The notes under the pieces are model-generated. The model saw nothing but the letters and a program-made list of their open reading frames with translations. It had not been told where the DNA came from and searched no databases. DNA of 64,000 nucleotides from an uncultured Alkalilimnicola sp. (GTDB taxonomy: Bacteria > Pseudomonadota > Gammaproteobacteria > Nitrococcales > AK92): the NCBI GenBank assembly GCA_937951875.1, contig CALGAN010000027.1, positions 10,651-74,650 of the forward strand, given 5' to 3'. The translations under genes were made by a program, and so were the position numbers. How positions within the stretch are numbered: the first letter of the stretch is position 1; every line of letters begins with the position of its first letter. Below are positions 30,012-40,460 of the stretch, piece by piece.

Positions 30012-30113
30012 CAGACCCCGAGGACTCGTCGGCGCCGTTGGGCGGATGACGTGGTCGCGGTATTGCTTCATCATGTTCGCTCTTTCCTGAGATGGACCGG
30101 TAGGCAGGGCGGC

Positions 30114-31220
30114 ATGAGCGACTGCATCGTAGTCGGCGGCGGTATCGCGGGCCTGTTGGCCGCGTGGGAACTCGCGCAGGCCGGGATGAAGGTGACGGTG
30201 CTCGACCGGCAAGCGGTTGGGCGGGAGGCTTCATGGGCCGGCGGCGGGATCCTGGCACCGTTGCCGCCCTGGCGCTACCCAGATGCCATCTGGCGGCTGT
30301 GCGCGCTCAGCCAGCCGCTGTTCCAGGCGTTGAACGACGAATTGCTACAGGCGGGCGGCGTCGATCCCGAGCTTACCGTCGCCGGCATGCTGGTGCTCGA
30401 TCCGGGCGAAGCGGACGCCGGCATGGCTTGGGCACGGGCGCAGGGCGTGCCCGCGCGGCGGCTGAGCCGGCAGGAGATCGCCGCCTTGGCGCCCGCCGCG
30501 GCGGGCGAGGACGAGGGGGTGTACCTACCCACGGTCGGGCATATCCGTAACCCGCGCTTGCTCAAGGCGCTTGCCGCCGTGCTGGCGCAACGCGGTGTGC
30601 GGTTCGTCGAGGGCGCGGAAGTTTCCGCGATCGAGGTGCGGGGAGACCGCGTCAGCGGCGTGTCGACCTCGCATGGCTTCATGGCGGCCGACCGCGTGGT
30701 GGTGGCGGCCGGTGCCTGGTCCGGCCGACTGCTGCATGATCTGCCGTTCCCGCCAGCGGTGCGGCCGGTGCGCGGCCAGATGCTGCTGTTCGTCGCGCCG
30801 CCTGGCCTGATCAAGCCGATCCTGCTGCAGGAAGGGCACTACGCGGTGCCGCGGCGCGACGGCCGGATCCTGGTCGGTAGCACCATGGAAGACGTCGGCT
30901 TCGACAAGTCGGTTACCGGCGATGCGTCCGAGCTTCTCCACCGCGCCGCGGCGAAGATGCTGCCGGCGCTGGCCGGTTCCGCGGCTGCTCTGCATTGGGC
31001 GGGGCTGCGCCCAGGTTCGCCGGGCGGCTTGCCTTACATCGGCCCGCACCCGGGCATACGCGGCCTCTACGCCAACACCGGACATTTCCGTAACGGCGTG
31101 TGCACCGCGCCGGCCTCGGCCGGCCTGCTGGCCGATCTGATGCTGGGACGTACGCCAAGACTCGATCCCGAGCCTTATGCGTGGACCGAACGGCGCACGT
31201 CAGCGGACGGCGTTGCCTGA
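30114..31220 (+). CDS. thiO: glycine oxidase ThiO (FAD-dependent)
   Basis: A 368-residue DAO-family flavoenzyme. The dinucleotide-binding motif VVGGGIAGLLAAWELAQAG is at ~5-23, EASWAGGGIL near 38-47, and the C-terminal GLRPGSPGGLPYIGPHPGIRG and GHFRNGV complete the FAD site. ThiO oxidises glycine to the imine used for the thiazole of thiamine. ATG 30114 is preceded by GGCAGGG; the frame extends upstream to 30051 without homology. No other thi genes are in the window, so a related amino-acid oxidase role is not excluded. Confidence 0.88.
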   Translation: MSDCIVVGGGIAGLLAAWELAQAGMKVTVLDRQAVGREASWAGGGILAPLPPWRYPDAIWRLCALSQPLFQALNDELLQAGGVDPELTVAGMLVLDPGEADAGMAWARAQGVPARRLSRQEIAALAPAAAGEDEGVYLPTVGHIRNPRLLKALAAVLAQRGVRFVEGAEVSAIEVRGDRVSGVSTSHGFMAADRVVVAAGAWSGRLLHDLPFPPAVRPVRGQMLLFVAPPGLIKPILLQEGHYAVPRRDGRILVGSTMEDVGFDKSVTGDASELLHRAAAKMLPALAGSAAALHWAGLRPGSPGGLPYIGPHPGIRGLYANTGHFRNGVCTAPASAGLLADLMLGRTPRLDPEPYAWTERRTSADGVA

Positions 31221-31264
31221 GCCGACTGGGAACCGTATAATCCTGCGGCTCTTCTACCTTGCAG

Positions 31265-31340
<76 letters not shown>

Positions 31341-31356
31341 TATACTTCAAGCACTT

Positions 31357-31384
31357 AGCCCAACCCCCAAGGTTGGGCTTTTTG
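31357..31384 (+). terminator. intrinsic terminator of tRNA-Thr
   Basis: A 9-bp perfect stem (AGCCCAACC / GGTTGGGCT) with a 5-base loop followed by TTTTT. Confidence 0.92.
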
Positions 31385-31582
31385 CTTTTCGGGCGATCGC
31401 CGGGCTGCGGGAGGACTGGTATGCAGGGCGCGTCCTCCCGAACCGCGTCGGCCCAGGAAGCTGCCTGGCGTTCGTGCGATCCCCTTCACGATCCGAGCCT
31501 AGCGATCGCGATCCGTCGTTGCCTTAGCCTGCGTCACCGCCCACACTAACGGGCGGCCGATAAGCAGTTGGCAACTATTACA

Positions 31583-32842
31583 ATGACAGAAGCGACTCCC
31601 ATGCAGTGGATCTCCGCCGTGCTGTTCGCGCTGGCGCTGGTCCATACCTTCTCTACTAAATTCTTCGAACGCCTGGCCCATACCCGGCCGGCCCACGCCG
31701 GCGTCTGGCATCTGCTCGGCGAGGTCGAGATCGTTTTCGGCTTCTGGGCGATGGTGCTGGTCGCGGTGATGTTCTTCGTGGCTGGCGGTGAAGAGGCGCT
31801 GGCCTACATCGACTCCCGGAACTTCACCGAGCCGATGTTCGTGTTCACCATCATGGTGGTGGCGGCGAGCCGGCCGGTGCTGCAGTTCGCGACCTGGGCG
31901 GTGCGGGGTTTCGCCCGTCTGCTGCCGTTGCCGGGGGCGATGGCGATGTACCTGGCGGTGCTGCTCGTCGTGCCGCTGCTAGGCTCGCTGATCACCGAGC
32001 CCGCGGCGATGACGGTGGCGGCGCTGACGCTGCGTGACCAGTTCTACCGGCGCGGCGTGTCGAACACTTTCAAGTACGCCACGCTGGGCGTGCTGTTCGT
32101 CAACGTGTCCATCGGCGGTACCCTGACGCCGTTCGCCGCGCCGCCGGTGCTGATGGTGGCCGGCCCCTGGGGATGGGATGTGGCGTTCATGCTGACCCAG
32201 ATCGGCTGGAAGGCGGCAGTTGCGACCGCGGTCAATGCCGTTGGCGTGACGCTGCTGTTCCGCAAGGAGCTGGCCGCGCTTGGCTCGGCGGCGCCCGACA
32301 AGGAGGACGCGGTGCCGGTGCCGCTGATTCTGGTGCACTTGGCCATTCTGGTCGGCATCGTGGTGTTCCTGCACCACCCGCCGGTGTTCATGGCGTTCTT
32401 CCTGCTGTTCATGGGCATCGCCACGGCCTATCCGCAGTATCAGGGGCGGCTGATCCTGCGCGAGGGGCTGCTGGTGTCGTTCTTCCTGGCCGGGCTGGTG
32501 GTGCTGGGCGGCCAGCAACAGTGGTGGCTGGAGGCGGTGCTGATGAAGATGGACGCCAACGCGATCTTCTACGGCGCCACCGCGCTGACGGCGATTACCG
32601 ACAATGCCGCGCTGACCTATCTGGGCTCGCTGGTGCCGGGCTTGTCGGATGAGTTCAAGTACGCGCTGGTCACCGGCGCCGTGACCGGCGGCGGGTTGAC
32701 GGTGATCGCCAATGCGCCCAATCCGGCCGGTATGTCCATCCTGCGCCACGACTTCCGCGACAGCGCGGTCAACCCCTTGAAGCTGCTGGCAGCGGCCGCG
32801 CTGCCGACGCTGGTGGCGATGCTGGCGTTCCGGCTGCTGTAG
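31583..32842 (+). CDS. putative Na+/H+ antiporter family membrane protein
   Basis: A polytopic inner-membrane protein of about 419 residues with roughly 11-12 hydrophobic segments. Conserved polar turns sit inside or between helices (GSLITEPAAMTVAAL, GGTLTPFAAPPVLMVAG, ATALTAITDNAALTYLG, TGGGLTVIANAPNPAG). This matches the putative Na+/H+ antiporter family Na_H_antiport_3 within the ion transporter superfamily. Starts at TTG 31568, ATG 31583 and ATG 31601 are possible; 31583 is chosen as the first ATG. It is monocistronic, with nadC facing it. Substrate ion and direction are inferred from family only. Confidence 0.8.
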   Translation: MTEATPMQWISAVLFALALVHTFSTKFFERLAHTRPAHAGVWHLLGEVEIVFGFWAMVLVAVMFFVAGGEEALAYIDSRNFTEPMFVFTIMVVAASRPVLQFATWAVRGFARLLPLPGAMAMYLAVLLVVPLLGSLITEPAAMTVAALTLRDQFYRRGVSNTFKYATLGVLFVNVSIGGTLTPFAAPPVLMVAGPWGWDVAFMLTQIGWKAAVATAVNAVGVTLLFRKELAALGSAAPDKEDAVPVPLILVHLAILVGIVVFLHHPPVFMAFFLLFMGIATAYPQYQGRLILREGLLVSFFLAGLVVLGGQQQWWLEAVLMKMDANAIFYGATALTAITDNAALTYLGSLVPGLSDEFKYALVTGAVTGGGLTVIANAPNPAGMSILRHDFRDSAVNPLKLLAAAALPTLVAMLAFRLL

Positions 32843-32861
32843 CGGGGAGCCTCGCCACCGA

Positions 32862-32887
32862 CCCCGCTCCCGGTTCCGGGAGCGGGG
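32862..32887. terminator. bidirectional hairpin between the antiporter gene and nadC
   Basis: A perfect 12-bp inverted repeat (CCCCGCTCCCGG / CCGGGAGCGGGG) with a 2-base loop lies between two convergent stop codons. It probably ends both transcripts although there is no T-run. Confidence 0.65.
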
Positions 32888-32899
32888 GGCGGGAACGCC

Positions 32900-33727
32900 T
32901 CAGCGCTCGAAGCGCATGGACAGGTCGATTGCCTGCACGTGCTTGGTGAGCGCGCCCACCGAGATGTAGTCGACGCCGGTCTCGGCGACCTGCCGCAAGC
33001 GGCCGAGATCCATGTTGCCGGACGCTTCCAGCTTGGCGCGGCCGGCGTTGAGCGCCACCGCGTCGCGCAGCATCTCCAGGCTGAAGTTGTCCAGCAGCAC
33101 CATTTTCGCACCGGCGTCCAGGGCTTCGCGCAGCTCGTCCAGGTTCTCCACCTCGATCTCGGTCGGTACATCCGGATGCAGGCGCCGGGCCTGCTCCAGC
33201 GCCGCCGTGATGGAGCCGGCGGCGTAGATGTGGTTCTCCTTGATCAGGATGGCGTCGTACAACCCCATACGGTGATTGCTGCCGCCGCCGCAGCGCACCG
33301 CGTACTTCTGCGCTTGCCGCAAGCCGGGGATGGTTTTGCGGGTGTCGAGGATGCGCGTCTTGGTGCCGGCCACGGCCTGGGCGTAGCGGTGAGCGACGGT
33401 GGCGGTAGCGGACAAGGTCTGCAGGAAGTTGAGCGCCGTGCGCTCGCCGGTGAACAGCGCCCGTACCGGTCCTTGCAGCCGGCACAGCAGCTGGTTGGGC
33501 TGCACCAAATCGCCGTCCTTGACCTGCCATTCCACCGTCACCCGCGGATCGACCTGGCGGAAGACTTCGTCGAACCAGGCCTGGCCGCAGATCACGGCTT
33601 GCTCGCGACTGATCACCGTCGCCTTGCCCACGGCATCGGCGGGCAGCAGGTCGGCGGTCAGGTCGCCGCCGCCCACGTCTTCGGCCAGGGCGCGGCGGAC
33701 GTCGTCGCGAACGATCTCGCTATTCAT
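32900..33727 (-). CDS. nadC: nicotinate-nucleotide pyrophosphorylase (carboxylating)
   Basis: A 275-residue quinolinate phosphoribosyltransferase making nicotinate mononucleotide from quinolinate and PRPP in NAD synthesis. Motifs include ERTALNFLQTLSATAT, ILDTRKTIPGLR, KYAVRCGGGSNHRMGLYD, ILIKENH and LEASGNM, which cover the PRPP and quinolinate sites. ATG 33727 is preceded by GGAGAGG; the frame extends 25 codons further upstream without homology. Hairpins flank the gene on both sides. Confidence 0.96.
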   Translation of the reverse strand: MNSEIVRDDVRRALAEDVGGGDLTADLLPADAVGKATVISREQAVICGQAWFDEVFRQVDPRVTVEWQVKDGDLVQPNQLLCRLQGPVRALFTGERTALNFLQTLSATATVAHRYAQAVAGTKTRILDTRKTIPGLRQAQKYAVRCGGGSNHRMGLYDAILIKENHIYAAGSITAALEQARRLHPDVPTEIEVENLDELREALDAGAKMVLLDNFSLEMLRDAVALNAGRAKLEASGNMDLGRLRQVAETGVDYISVGALTKHVQAIDLSMRFER

Positions 33728-33854
33728 GGTCCTCTCCGGTGTGCTGAGCTCGGGTGTATCGGCGCCGGCCCCCGGGGGCGTGTCCGGCGCGCGGCGCACC
33801 ATTCTGGCATGGTCGAAGTCGGCGCGGGTATGGCGTCGGCGGGCAAGACGGAAT

Positions 33855-33888
33855 CCTTCCCCCCTCCCGGAACCGGGAAGGGGGAAGG
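33855..33888. repeat. long palindrome between nadC and the aldolase gene
   Basis: A 16-bp stem with one mismatch and a 2-base loop (arms CCTTCCCCCCTCCCGG and CCGGGAAGGGGGAAGG). It shares the core TCCCGG/CCGGGA with the hairpin on the other side of nadC. It probably terminates the leftward aldolase transcript before nadC, or is a dispersed palindromic element. Confidence 0.65.
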
Positions 33889-33924
33889 CCGGGCGAGCGG
33901 GCGCCTCGCGTCCTTGGGCGCCGG

Positions 33925-34977
<1,053 letters not shown>

Positions 34978-35182
34978 GCTATTTCTCCCTCTGGCTTGCG
35001 TTATCCATTTATGACGACAACCGGTGACACAGTATGGCTCATCGGCCGTCCGTCGGACGGCGTGGTCCGCCTGGCGGAAAGACCGGGGCCGTGTGAACTC
35101 GGTCACGGTCTGGGGTGAGGACTCTCTCTACTAATAGCTGCTATAAATGCTAATAACACTTTAAAGATGCCACGGTGGCCTT

Positions 35183-37474
35183 ATGAGCCCGGAAGATAAG
35201 GTCATTTACCTCGACGCCGCGAAGAACGCGGTCCGGGGGGCGATCAGCGGCGCCTACGACCAGCTGCGACAGCTGGCGATGAAGCGTCTGGCGGCGCTGT
35301 TCTCCAACATGCTCGACCATGCCGACGATGCGCTGTTCGAGCGTGCCGAGAAGGCCGAAACCAACCAAGAGCAGTCCTCGTACTTCTCCGCGATGCGCCT
35401 GGTGCGCCTGCGCCGCAGGGAGTTGGAGGAAGGCTTTCAGCGTGAGCTGATGGCCGGTTTCCGGGCACTGACGTCCTCCACCGAAGCCCGCCGCGTGGTG
35501 CGCGAAACGCGCTTGGACGAGTCCGACCTCAGCCTGGTCGACAACGAGGCCCTGGAGCAGTCCATCGCCATCGACAGCATGACCGCCAAGGCCCGGGCGC
35601 GCAACGCGCTGGCTTTGTCGCATCTGACCATGCGGCTGGACCATCTGCTGCCGCAGCGCGAGGTCAACGAACACAACAACCCGCTCGATCCGCGTCAGGT
35701 CACCCGCGCTTTCGCCGCCGCCGCCGATGTGCTGGAGCTGGAGATCGCCCCTCGTCTGGTGATCTTCAAGCTGTTCGACAAGTTCGTGATGAGCCAGCTG
35801 GGCGGGCTGTACGACGAGGCCAACCGCACCTTGATCGAGCTCGGCATCCTGCCGACGCTCAAGGGTACCGTTGGTGGCCGCCGCAGCGAGGCAGCGCCGT
35901 CCGCCGGCGCGCCGCAAGCCCAAGCCGAGGCGGCGTCCGTCGTGGCCGATCCATCCGCAGGGGATGGGGCGGCTGTGGTGCAGATGCTGCATCAGCTGCT
36001 CGCCAACCAGAAATACGGCGGCACGCCGCCCCCGCCGCAATGGACCGGCGTGGGTTACGCGCCGACGGCGGGCTACGGCGCCGGCGCGAGCCCGGCTACC
36101 GTCGCCGACGTGGTGGCGGCGCTATCGGCGCTGCAGCGGGATGACAGCGGTCCGGCCCTGGGTGAAGCCGACTTCAAGGCCTTGCTCGGCCGGATCATGG
36201 TTCGTCAGGCCGGCCAGCCCAAGGCGCTGGCGCGCGGCGAGGACGACACCATCGACATCGTCGGCATGCTGTTCGAGGCGATCCTGAACGATCCGCGGCT
36301 GCCCGCCTCGATCAAGGCCTTGATCGGGCGGTTGCAGATCCCGGTGCTCAAGGTCGCGCTGCTCGATCATTCCTTCTTCGCCAGCGCCCGGCATCCGGCC
36401 CGGCAGCTCATCAACGAAATGGCCCACGCCTCGCTCGGCTGGGTCGAGCCGGCCGACGTATCGCGCGATCCGCTCTACCGCCAGATCGAGACCATCGTCG
36501 AACGGGTACTGAGCGATTTCGATCAGGATATCGGGCTGTTCCAAGAACTGCTGCTGGATTTCCAGCGCTTCCTCGAGGAGGAGCGCGAGCGTGTGCGCTT
36601 GATCGAGGAACGCACGCGCCAGGCCGCCGAGGGCAAGGCCAAGGTCGACGACGCCAAGGCGCGGGTGGACGCCGAGATCCGCCGCCGCACCGCTGGGCGG
36701 GTGCTGCCGCCGGTGGTGCGGACGCTGCTCGACGAAGCCTGGTCCAAGGTGTTGTTCATCAATTACCTGAAGGAAGGCGAAGAGGGCGAGTCCTGGCGGC
36801 GTCAGCTCAATGTGGTCGACCGGCTGCTGTGGAGCGTCGAGCCCAAGGCCTCGGTGTTGGAGCGCAAGCAGCTGCTGGCGGAGATTCCCGCGCTGCTGCA
36901 GGATCTGCGCGCCGGATTGAACGCGATCCTGTTCAATCCGTTCGAGATGACCAAGCTGTTCAAGGCGCTGGAGAAGGAGCACATCCGCTGCTTGGCCGCT
37001 TCCGGCAGCGCCGCGGCGGCCGAACGCAATGATCAGCCCTCCGAGCCGGAGGAGACGGCGTACCCGCCGGCCGAGGCCTCGTCGCCGCTCGCCGTCGCCG
37101 AGCCGCCCGCGGCGGCAGCGAGCGCGGCGCCGCCGTTCGATGCCGCCGCTCCGGCCGAGGCCGCCGGCGAGGAAATCGACGAGGAGCTGGATCAGGCGTT
37201 GCAGACGCTGCGGGAGGTGCCGATCGGCACGTGGTTCGAGTTCTCGCTGGTCAGCGGCGGGACGATGCGCGCCAAGCTGTCGGCGCGTCTCGCCGGCGGG
37301 CAGCGGCTGATCTTCGTCAACCGCGCCGGCTTCAAGATGGCCGATAAGACGCTGCTCGACACCGCGCGCGCCCTGCGGGAAGGCAAGGCTCAGATCCTGG
37401 ACGACAACCTGCTGTTCGACAAGGCGCTGGAAACGGTCATCTGCAACCTGCGCGATCTGCGCGCCGGCCAGTAG
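35183..37474 (+). CDS. DUF1631 family protein
   Basis: A 763-residue cytosolic protein without signal peptide or membrane segments, matching the DUF1631 family of large gammaproteobacterial proteins, some of them misnamed thymidine phosphorylase. The N-terminal helical half (~1-225) includes FKLFDKFVMSQLGGLYDEANRTLIELGILP. A low-complexity Ala/Gly/Pro linker (~230-320) leads to a second helical half (~325-615) with LSDFDQDIGLFQELLLDFQ. An acidic Ala/Pro linker (~620-665) leads to a C-terminal domain (~670-763) with GTWFEFSL...RAKLSARL...FVNR, a PilZ-like beta pattern. A link to cyclic-di-GMP is therefore possible but not shown. Confidence 0.82.
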   Translation: MSPEDKVIYLDAAKNAVRGAISGAYDQLRQLAMKRLAALFSNMLDHADDALFERAEKAETNQEQSSYFSAMRLVRLRRRELEEGFQRELMAGFRALTSSTEARRVVRETRLDESDLSLVDNEALEQSIAIDSMTAKARARNALALSHLTMRLDHLLPQREVNEHNNPLDPRQVTRAFAAAADVLELEIAPRLVIFKLFDKFVMSQLGGLYDEANRTLIELGILPTLKGTVGGRRSEAAPSAGAPQAQAEAASVVADPSAGDGAAVVQMLHQLLANQKYGGTPPPPQWTGVGYAPTAGYGAGASPATVADVVAALSALQRDDSGPALGEADFKALLGRIMVRQAGQPKALARGEDDTIDIVGMLFEAILNDPRLPASIKALIGRLQIPVLKVALLDHSFFASARHPARQLINEMAHASLGWVEPADVSRDPLYRQIETIVERVLSDFDQDIGLFQELLLDFQRFLEEERERVRLIEERTRQAAEGKAKVDDAKARVDAEIRRRTAGRVLPPVVRTLLDEAWSKVLFINYLKEGEEGESWRRQLNVVDRLLWSVEPKASVLERKQLLAEIPALLQDLRAGLNAILFNPFEMTKLFKALEKEHIRCLAASGSAAAAERNDQPSEPEETAYPPAEASSPLAVAEPPAAAASAAPPFDAAAPAEAAGEEIDEELDQALQTLREVPIGTWFEFSLVSGGTMRAKLSARLAGGQRLIFVNRAGFKMADKTLLDTARALREGKAQILDDNLLFDKALETVICNLRDLRAGQ

Positions 37475-37541
37475 CCAGCGGGATCGAGGCAACATCGGCG
37501 GTTGCCTCAGCCGCTATCATGTCGAGCGAGGCTCCCCAGGC

Positions 37542-38342
37542 TTGGACCGTTTCATGCGCCGTTTCCGTCAAACCATTCGCCTTTGCCGCACCGCGCTTCA
37601 CGTGCTGGTCGGTTCCTTCGCCATCCGTGCCGCCGCCGCTTGGGACCGGCTGCGCGGACATCCGCTGCACGGCGGCTTGGCGCGCCGTGTTCAGGCCCGC
37701 TGGTGCCGGAAGCTCTGCCGTATCCTGGGAATGCGCGTCCACGTCGCCGGCGCGGCGCTGGCCGAAGGGCCGCTGCTGGTGGTGGCCAACCACATCTCCT
37801 GGCTCGATATCCCGGTCATAGCCAGCCACTGGGGGGTTGGTTTCCTGAGCAAGGCCGAGGTGCGGTGCTGGCCGTTGATCGGCAGCGCCGCCGCCGGGTT
37901 GGGAACCCTGTTCATCCGGCGCGGGCAACGCGACGCCGCCGCCGATGCCGCCGCGGCGATCCGCGAGCGCCTGCGCGCCGGCTACCGGGTGTTGATCTTC
38001 CCGGAAGGCACGACCGGTGACGGCGGCGGTTTGCTGCCGTTTCGCCCGCGTCTGTATCAGGCGGCGCTGGACGCCGACGCGCCGGTGCAGATCCTGGCCA
38101 TTTCCTATCACCATCCCGACGGTACGCCGTGCCGGGAGGTGCCGTTCGTCGGCGACGAATCGCTGCTGGTCAATTTCCTGCGGATCGCGGCGTTGCCCGG
38201 GCTGGAGGCGCGGGTGCGGGTGGGCGCTCTGTTCGCGGGCGGACATGCCTCGCGCACCGAGCTGGCGCGGCGCACCCGTCAGCAGATCGGCGTTCTGCTC
38301 GGTCATGAGGCGCAGGAAGAGGCAGCGCTCCGCAGCGCCTGA
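37542..38342 (+). CDS. plsC: 1-acyl-sn-glycerol-3-phosphate acyltransferase (PlsC family)
   Basis: A 266-residue membrane-associated acyltransferase. The HX4D catalytic motif (NHISWLD, His84-Asp89), the FIRRGQR arginine block (~124-130) and FPEGTT (~153-158) define the family that acylates lysophosphatidic acid to phosphatidic acid. The N-terminal hydrophobic region is short. The start may be TTG 37542 or ATG 37554; neither has a strong ribosome site. It stands alone between the DUF1631 gene and egtB. PlsC-like lysophospholipid or ornithine-lipid acylation is an alternative. Confidence 0.88.
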   Translation: MDRFMRRFRQTIRLCRTALHVLVGSFAIRAAAAWDRLRGHPLHGGLARRVQARWCRKLCRILGMRVHVAGAALAEGPLLVVANHISWLDIPVIASHWGVGFLSKAEVRCWPLIGSAAAGLGTLFIRRGQRDAAADAAAAIRERLRAGYRVLIFPEGTTGDGGGLLPFRPRLYQAALDADAPVQILAISYHHPDGTPCREVPFVGDESLLVNFLRIAALPGLEARVRVGALFAGGHASRTELARRTRQQIGVLLGHEAQEEAALRSA

Positions 38343-38392
38343 GTCCTGATCCTATCTCCACGGAAGCGGCCGCGCCGAAGGCCGCGGTCAGG

Positions 38393-39526
38393 TCAATCGA
38401 AAATCACGCGCACGCCGGCGAAGATGTGCCGCTTGTCCGCCTGATAGTAGTTGCGCAAGGCGGGGCGGCGCAGCCACGGCACGGTGTGGGGGCTAGCGCC
38501 GCGCAGCACGTAATGGCGGCCGTCGAACCACGGCAGCGAGTAGCCGTCGTAGGGGAAGGCGCGAAAGCCGGGGTAGGGGTGGAAGCGGTTGCCGCACCAC
38601 TCCCAGGCGCCGCCGATGTCGTCGAGCAAGCCCAGCCGCGCCGCCGCTTCCCATTCGCACTCGTGCGGCAGCCGCCCGCCGGCCCAGGCGGCGAAGGCGG
38701 CGGCTTCGTAATGGTTGAGCCCCAGCACCGGTCCGTCGGCCGCCAGTGGCCGCGGGCCGTCCGGCGTCAGCTCCAGCCAATCGCCGTCGGCGTTGCGGCG
38801 CCAATGCTCGGGTAGCGGCGAGGTCTGCGTTCGCCGCCAGGCCCAGCCAGCGGCCGACCAGTGGCGGCGCTGGTGGTGGCCGTGTTCGAGAAAGGCCAGG
38901 TATTCGCCGTTGGTTGCCAGTCGTCGTGCCAGTCGCACCGGCCGCAGCCGCACCTGGCGCGGGGGCCGCTCGTTGTCGAAAGCCCTCACGTCGTCGTTGC
39001 CGATGAGGTATTCGCCGCCGGGCAGTAGCGACAGCGGCGGCTGTGGCCGCTGCGGGGGCAGGGGGGCGCCGCGGGCGCCGGTCCAGTCGCGGCCGGCTTC
39101 GCGCTGGGCCAGTACCATGCGCATGGTTTCCACATGCTGGGCATGGTGCTGGGCCAGGAACCACACCAGATAATCGCCGCGCATGAGCGGGTGACGGCGC
39201 GCGCGCGCTGGCGGCGCGGCGAGCAGTGCCAGGTGCTCGCTCTGCAGGCGACGCGCCCAGTCCAGCAGCCGGTCGCGTGCCGGCAGCCGCTCGCCGCGGC
39301 GGGTTTTGGGGCTGCGTTCGGGCTGGTAGAGGTCGGCGTCGGAGCAGGCTTCGCCCAGCAGCCGTTCGCGCAACCAGAGCCGTTCGGTGTGAACGCAGTG
39401 GCCGAGGTGCCAGCCCAAGGGGCTCAGGTCCGGGTGGAATTGGCGGCGCAGGTCCGCTTCGTCGCAACTTTGCGCGAGCCGGTACAGGGCGGTTTGGACG
39501 GCTTGCAGCGCGCTCAGCGCCTTCAT
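38393..39526 (-). CDS. egtB: ergothioneine biosynthesis sulfoxide synthase EgtB
   Basis: A 377-residue non-haem iron enzyme that joins hercynine to a cysteinyl thiol with O2. The N-terminal DinB-like domain supplies the iron ligands: histidines in GWHLGHC (~40, 43) and the HX3HXE motif at H127-H131-E133. The C-terminal FGE-sulfatase domain (~165-377) has GGEYLIGND, NGEYLAFLEHG, GGRLPHECEWEAAA and LRGASPHT. It starts with ATG overlapping the egtC stop by 4 bp. The neighbouring egtC suggests the gamma-glutamylcysteine-using route; a selenoneine synthase is less likely given egtC and egtD. Confidence 0.9.
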   Translation of the reverse strand: MKALSALQAVQTALYRLAQSCDEADLRRQFHPDLSPLGWHLGHCVHTERLWLRERLLGEACSDADLYQPERSPKTRRGERLPARDRLLDWARRLQSEHLALLAAPPARARRHPLMRGDYLVWFLAQHHAQHVETMRMVLAQREAGRDWTGARGAPLPPQRPQPPLSLLPGGEYLIGNDDVRAFDNERPPRQVRLRPVRLARRLATNGEYLAFLEHGHHQRRHWSAAGWAWRRTQTSPLPEHWRRNADGDWLELTPDGPRPLAADGPVLGLNHYEAAAFAAWAGGRLPHECEWEAAARLGLLDDIGGAWEWCGNRFHPYPGFRAFPYDGYSLPWFDGRHYVLRGASPHTVPWLRRPALRNYYQADKRHIFAGVRVIFD

Positions 39527-40302
39527 AGCGGCAGCAGCGAGGGCGGTTCGTCCGGATCGAGCACCAGTAGATGGTGCGGCGGCACCGGCTGCCACAGGCC
39601 GGTTTCGGTCAGCGGCTCGGACGCTAGCAACTGGCCGTTGGGGAAGGCATCGTCGTCGGCGGTGAAGTACAGGCTGGGGCACTCGCCGCGGTAAGCATGC
39701 CGCAGCGCGTACAGGCGCCGGCCGTCGGCCACCGCCAGATTGAGCAGATGGGGCTGCTCCGGCGCCCAGTCCGCCAGCTGCTCGCACAGCCGCGGCAGCG
39801 CCTGTTCGAGCGTGCCGTCGCCGTTCTCCCAATAGAGCTGGCGCAACGCGGCGAACAGATATTCGGAATCGGTGTTGCCGTGGATCGCCGCCTCGAACTC
39901 GGGGCGCAGCCAGCGCCGGATGTACGGGCGCACGCCGTCGGCGAAACCGGCTAGATAGCCGTTGTGCAGAAAGATCAGCTCGTCGTCGACGAACGGCTGG
40001 GTGTTGGCGTGACCGCCGCTGAAGCTGTCGGTGGCGCTGCGCACGCCGGCGGCCCACAGCGGGCGCTCCAGGCTGGCGCCCAGCGCCGGCAGATTCGGGT
40101 CCGCCCAGATCGGGAAGGGGTTGCGATACGCGCGGGGGCGCTGTTCCGCGTCGTACCAGCCGATGCCGAAGCCATCGGCGTTGACCGTGGCGCCGCGCAT
40201 CTCGCGCGCCTGCCAGGATTGCTTGAGCAGGCTGTGCGGCGGCTCGAGCAGGAACCGCTCCAGGCGGATCGGTGGGCCGAGATAGGCGGCGAATCTACAC
40301 AC
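39523..40302 (-). CDS. egtC: ergothioneine biosynthesis glutamine amidotransferase-like EgtC
   Basis: A 259-residue class II (Ntn) amidohydrolase that removes the gamma-glutamyl group from gamma-glutamyl hercynylcysteine sulfoxide. The GTG at 40302 is the right start. It gives (M)CRFAAYLG with Cys2 as the N-terminal nucleophile after Met removal, and GGGGAG lies upstream; the longer frame to 40323 would bury this Cys. NADGFGIGWYD, GGHANTQPF, FLHNGYLAGF and GNTDSEYLF complete the active site. It is cotranscribed with egtB and divergent from egtD. Confidence 0.92.
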   Translation of the reverse strand: MCRFAAYLGPPIRLERFLLEPPHSLLKQSWQAREMRGATVNADGFGIGWYDAEQRPRAYRNPFPIWADPNLPALGASLERPLWAAGVRSATDSFSGGHANTQPFVDDELIFLHNGYLAGFADGVRPYIRRWLRPEFEAAIHGNTDSEYLFAALRQLYWENGDGTLEQALPRLCEQLADWAPEQPHLLNLAVADGRRLYALRHAYRGECPSLYFTADDDAFPNGQLLASEPLTETGLWQPVPPHHLLVLDPDEPPSLLPL

Positions 40303-40460
40303 GGTTCTTCGCTCCCCGGACACTGCGCAAATGCGGTCGGCGCCTCCATGATAGTCGAGAAAGCGAATCCCGCCCGCCTTTCCTAGGCTTCATATATGGC
40401 CCGCACGGGATCGTGTCCGGGGGCGGGGAGCCGCTCCGCAAGCCTCATGGAGGAAGCTTG

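Noticed and set aside
31400..31440. Inverted repeat CGGGAGGAC / GTCCTCCCG after the tRNA-Thr terminator
   Set aside because: Only 9 bp with a 15-base loop and no other sign of function; a chance GC palindrome is likely.
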